A stretch of 7,738 bases of DNA from Sporomusa sp. (GTDB lineage Bacteria; Bacillota_C; Negativicutes; Sporomusales; Sporomusaceae). Below are positions 6,185 through 7,738 of this stretch, piece after piece. The translations under genes were made by a program, and so were the position numbers. Position 1 is the first letter of the stretch. Every line of letters starts with the position of its first letter. The notes below the pieces were generated by a model. The model was not told where the DNA came from. It searched no databases and saw only the letters and a list, made by a program, of their open reading frames with translations. Where the stretch lies: positions 1-7,738 of the forward strand of contig JAQSXM010000143.1 in assembly GCA_029256645.1 (NCBI GenBank). Direction: 5' to 3'.

Positions 6185-6583
6185 CTACTTGCAACCATGG
6201 GAACAACCGCCACAACCGCCTGGATGACTTGTGATACTTGCTCTGGGGATATTATCTTTGATAAACTTACGCCTTTTGCCATAGGTTTTTAGCGCTTTAT
6301 CAATAGGGCCTGACACCGGTAATGCAATCACGCCGTAGCTCTGCAATTCCTGCTCTGCCCGGGGGCCAATCTGAGTTGCCAGTACAACCTCCACATCAGC
6401 AAGCAGTTGTGCTGTAAAGCTATGGCCTTTACCGGCATGAGCAGCTTGAGCATTGTTTTCCCGGCGTTCAATAAACTGGTATTCGCCGGTTTCGGCCACT
6501 TCATAGATCCAGAATTCTTTAGACCTGCCAAAATGTTCATTGATCGCGATTCCATCAGTACTGGCAACAGCAACTCTAGACAT
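6185..6583 (-). CDS. NifX/NifB-C-type dinitrogenase Fe-Mo cofactor biosynthesis domain protein (132 aa) with Cys-rich tail
   Basis: The protein is a single domain of the dinitrogenase iron-molybdenum cofactor biosynthesis family (as in NifX, NifY, VnfX and the C-terminus of NifB), which binds or shuttles FeS/FeMo cofactor precursors. Diagnostic features are the N-terminal VAVASTDG strand, INEHFGRSKEFWIYEV (HFGRS at 17-21), and the strand VEVVLATQIGPRAEQELQSYGV. The C-terminus is special: GGCGGCSHGCK, with Cys124, Cys127, Cys131 and His129, a likely metal or FeS binding tail. The ATG at 6581-6583 is preferred over the upstream ATG at 6598 because the ribosome binding site GGGGAG (6590-6595) lies between the two. 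It is in its own transcription unit, next to the nitrogenase-like operon, so it may serve that enzyme; many anaerobes have such proteins without nitrogenase, so a more general role is possible. Confidence 0.88.
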   Translation of the reverse strand: MSRVAVASTDGIAINEHFGRSKEFWIYEVAETGEYQFIERRENNAQAAHAGKGHSFTAQLLADVEVVLATQIGPRAEQELQSYGVIALPVSGPIDKALKTYGKRRKFIKDNIPRASITSHPGGCGGCSHGCK

Positions 6584-6626
6584 ATTATCACTCCCCATTT
6601 TTTAAACAGTATTTTAGAAAACACCA

Positions 6627-6676
6627 AAGGCCAAAGAAGCTGTTTGTAAACAACCTCTTTGGCCTTCATTTTTTTT
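6627..6676 (+). terminator. Plus-strand intrinsic terminator formed by the same hairpin
   Basis: Read on the plus strand, the 11-bp GGCC hairpin is followed by CA and eight T (6669-6676), a textbook intrinsic terminator. No plus-strand gene lies upstream, so it would stop only antisense transcription before the divergent aminotransferase gene, unless the T-run is really the conserved A-run of the minus-strand leader. Confidence 0.45.
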
Positions 6677-6681
6677 GATCA
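6627..6681 (-). promoter_or_regulatory. Leader hairpin element A (GGCC hairpin with GGCTGATCA box) before the NifX-like gene
   Basis: An 11-bp perfect stem, AAGGCCAAAGA (6627-6637) with TCTTTGGCCTT (6656-6666), encloses an inner near-palindrome TGTTTGTAAACA. On the minus strand the box GGCTGATCAAAA (6672-6683 region) comes first and TTTGGTGTTTTC follows; the NifX-like ATG lies 44 nt after the hairpin. With the upstream promoter it is transcribed as leader RNA. It matches element D at 655-720 in boxes, hairpin base and distance to the start codon. Confidence 0.65.
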
Positions 6682-6736
6682 GCCAGTTAACTATGTGAAA
6701 TGTTCCGTAGCAAGACACAACTTTCATTCTAAATTA

Positions 6737-6765
6737 AATGTAGTATGATTCCCCGCTATTGTCAA
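6737..6765 (-). promoter_or_regulatory. Sigma-A promoter for the NifX-like gene
   Basis: On the minus strand a perfect TTGACA (6760-6765) and TACATT (6737-6742, four of six) are 17 bp apart. Transcription would start near 6730, giving a leader of about 147 nt that contains hairpin element A. This is the best minus-strand promoter between the two divergent genes. Confidence 0.6.
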
Positions 6766-6880
6766 GACCTAAGTTCGTTTTTTTATACTCGTTGTCAATG
6801 CAGCACCCCGCCTGCGCCTGCAAACTTCTTTAATGCGGAATATATATATTTTTTAAAATGAAAATAATGATATAAATTTA

Positions 6881-6910
6881 TTGTCCGTAATTTAGCAAAT
6901 CCTGTATAAT
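6881..6910 (+). promoter_or_regulatory. Promoter of the aminotransferase gene
   Basis: TTGTCC (6881-6886, four of six) and a perfect TATAAT (6905-6910) are 18 bp apart, with AT-rich sequence upstream. Transcription would begin near 6917, leaving a leader of only about 22 nt, so control is probably at initiation if it occurs at all. Confidence 0.62.
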
Positions 6911-6938
6911 GATAAGAGTGCAAAGGAGTGATGCAAAC

Positions 6939-7738
6939 ATGACTGAGTTAGAAAAAATGAATGACCAGGCATTACAGGAATACTATTTAGAATTAGTCCG
7001 GCATTATGAGAAATTCCAGGCCCAGAAGCTAAAGCTAAATATGTCGCGCGGTATACCAGGCCCTGACCAACTGGACCTTGCTGCCGGGCTTTTAGATTGC
7101 ATCAATCAGACAAATTACAAAGCTGCCGACGGAACCGATTGCCGGAATTACGGGGGCGTAGATGGTCTCCCTGAGGCCAAAGAACTTTTCGCCCAGCTAT
7201 TGGAAGCCAAGCCTGCGGAAGTCATCATTGGCGGCAATTCCAGTCTGAACCTGATGAATGATCTTATTGTCCGGGCGATGCTGCATGGGCTGCCAGGCAG
7301 TGAAACCCCGTGGGTAAAACAGCCGCAAGTAAAATTTCTCTGCCCCAGCCCCGGATATGACCGGCATTTTGCCATCTGTGAGCATCTTGGCATTGAACTG
7401 ATACCTATTAATTATCAGCATGATGGTCCGGATATGGCGCAAGTAGAACAATTGGTAGCTGCCGATGCGTCAATTAAAGGGATCTGGTGTGTGCCCAAGC
7501 ACAGCAATCCCACCGGTATCACCTATTCTGACGCGGTGGTAAAGCGGCTGGCAGCCATGCCGGCTAAAGCCCCCGACTTCCGGATTTTCTGGGATAATGC
7601 TTACGTCGTACATCATCTGACCGATAACCCGCCCCGGATATTAAACATGCTGGAGGAATGTAAACAGGCCGGTCAGCCTGACCGGGTTTTTGTGTTCACG
7701 TCCACGTCCAAGGTCAGCCTGGCCGGTGCCGGTATTGC
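6939..7738 (+). CDS. PLP-dependent aspartate-aminotransferase-type enzyme, N-terminal 266 codons (runs off the right edge)
   Basis: This is a fold-type I PLP enzyme resembling the aspartate aminotransferase group found in Corynebacterium, Mycobacterium and many Firmicutes (usually about 430 aa). It shows SRGIPGPDQLDLAAGLL near residue 36, DCRNYGGVDGLPEAKELFA, IIGGNSSLNLMNDLI (cofactor phosphate region), CPSPGYDRHF, CVPKHSNPTG (the NPTG substrate/PLP motif), FWDNAYVVHHL (the Asp that contacts the pyridine nitrogen) and FTSTSKVSLAGAGI, where Lys258 should form the Schiff base. It would exchange amino groups between aspartate (or a related amino acid) and 2-oxoglutarate in the cytoplasm. The ATG at 6939-6941 follows AAAGGAGTGAT. 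It is divergent from the nitrogenase-like system, so a link is not implied; an aminotransferase for a sulfur amino acid is conceivable but unsupported. Confidence 0.88.
   Translation, partial: MTELEKMNDQALQEYYLELVRHYEKFQAQKLKLNMSRGIPGPDQLDLAAGLLDCINQTNYKAADGTDCRNYGGVDGLPEAKELFAQLLEAKPAEVIIGGNSSLNLMNDLIVRAMLHGLPGSETPWVKQPQVKFLCPSPGYDRHFAICEHLGIELIPINYQHDGPDMAQVEQLVAADASIKGIWCVPKHSNPTGITYSDAVVKRLAAMPAKAPDFRIFWDNAYVVHHLTDNPPRILNMLEECKQAGQPDRVFVFTSTSKVSLAGAGI

Larger units (their letters stand above)
6584..6938. other. Divergent intergenic region (355 bp)
   Basis: This region carries the NifX-like leader with hairpin element A, its promoter, and the plus-strand aminotransferase promoter. Between the promoters, 6766-6880 contains a T-run, a GC-rich patch (about 6801-6823) and a long AT-rich stretch (6840-6880) that could help the plus-strand promoter as an UP-type element. 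I see no gene or RNA gene in it. Confidence 0.55.

Noticed and set aside
6596..6598. Upstream ATG as start of the NifX-like gene
   Set aside because: The GGGGAG ribosome binding site lies after this ATG, so the one at 6581-6583 is used, and the family's conserved N-terminus begins there.
6328..6669. 113-codon minus-strand frame starting inside leader hairpin A
   Set aside because: It overlaps most of the NifX-like gene in another frame and lacks a ribosome binding site; its start falls in a structured leader.

Overview
The window looks like chromosomal DNA of an anaerobic, spore-former-related Gram-negative Firmicute; a Negativicute such as the Sporomusa/Pelosinus group is my inference from codon use, GGAGG-type ribosome binding sites, near-consensus sigma-A promoters, TTG/GTG starts and the gene families present. 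No rRNA, tRNA, insertion sequence, phage gene or CRISPR array is visible.

Layout. Everything from 1 to about 6765 is organised on the minus strand; one gene leaves the window on the plus strand from 6939. Read in the minus direction: (i) a stand-alone 132-residue NifX/NifB-C-type FeMo-cofactor carrier-like protein (6185-6583) behind a promoter and a structured leader of about 147 nt; (ii) a long untranslated leader (about 6122 to 5857) with a near-perfect promoter and two successive intrinsic terminator hairpins; (iii) a tight five-gene operon, metN-like ATPase, metI-like permease, metQ-like lipoprotein, then two nitrogenase component-1-like subunits (NifD-like and NifK-like), with overlaps or gaps of only a few bases; (iv) a hairpin region (655-720); (v) a small one-helix membrane protein and a DUF4418-type membrane protein that runs off the left edge. 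On the plus strand, 6939 to the end is the first 266 codons of a PLP-dependent aspartate-aminotransferase-type enzyme.

How the genes may work together. The main system is a methionine-type ABC importer fused in one transcription unit to a nitrogenase-like DK pair. Both subunits keep three P-cluster-type cysteines, and the D-like subunit keeps the cofactor cysteine (position 255) but lacks the histidine that completes FeMo-co ligation. No NifH reductase, NifB or NifEN is encoded in the window. The simplest reading is a nitrogenase-family reductase acting on an imported small, probably sulfur-containing, organic compound, comparable in concept to the methylthio-alkane reductases; the substrate is not shown by the sequence. 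The nearby NifX-like protein could carry or tune its metallocluster.

Regulation is the second point of interest. The importer leader carries two potential attenuators in tandem, and the leaders of the NifX-like gene and of the small membrane gene contain clearly related elements (a GGCTGATYA box, a GGCC-based hairpin with differing but still paired arms, and the same distance to the start codon).
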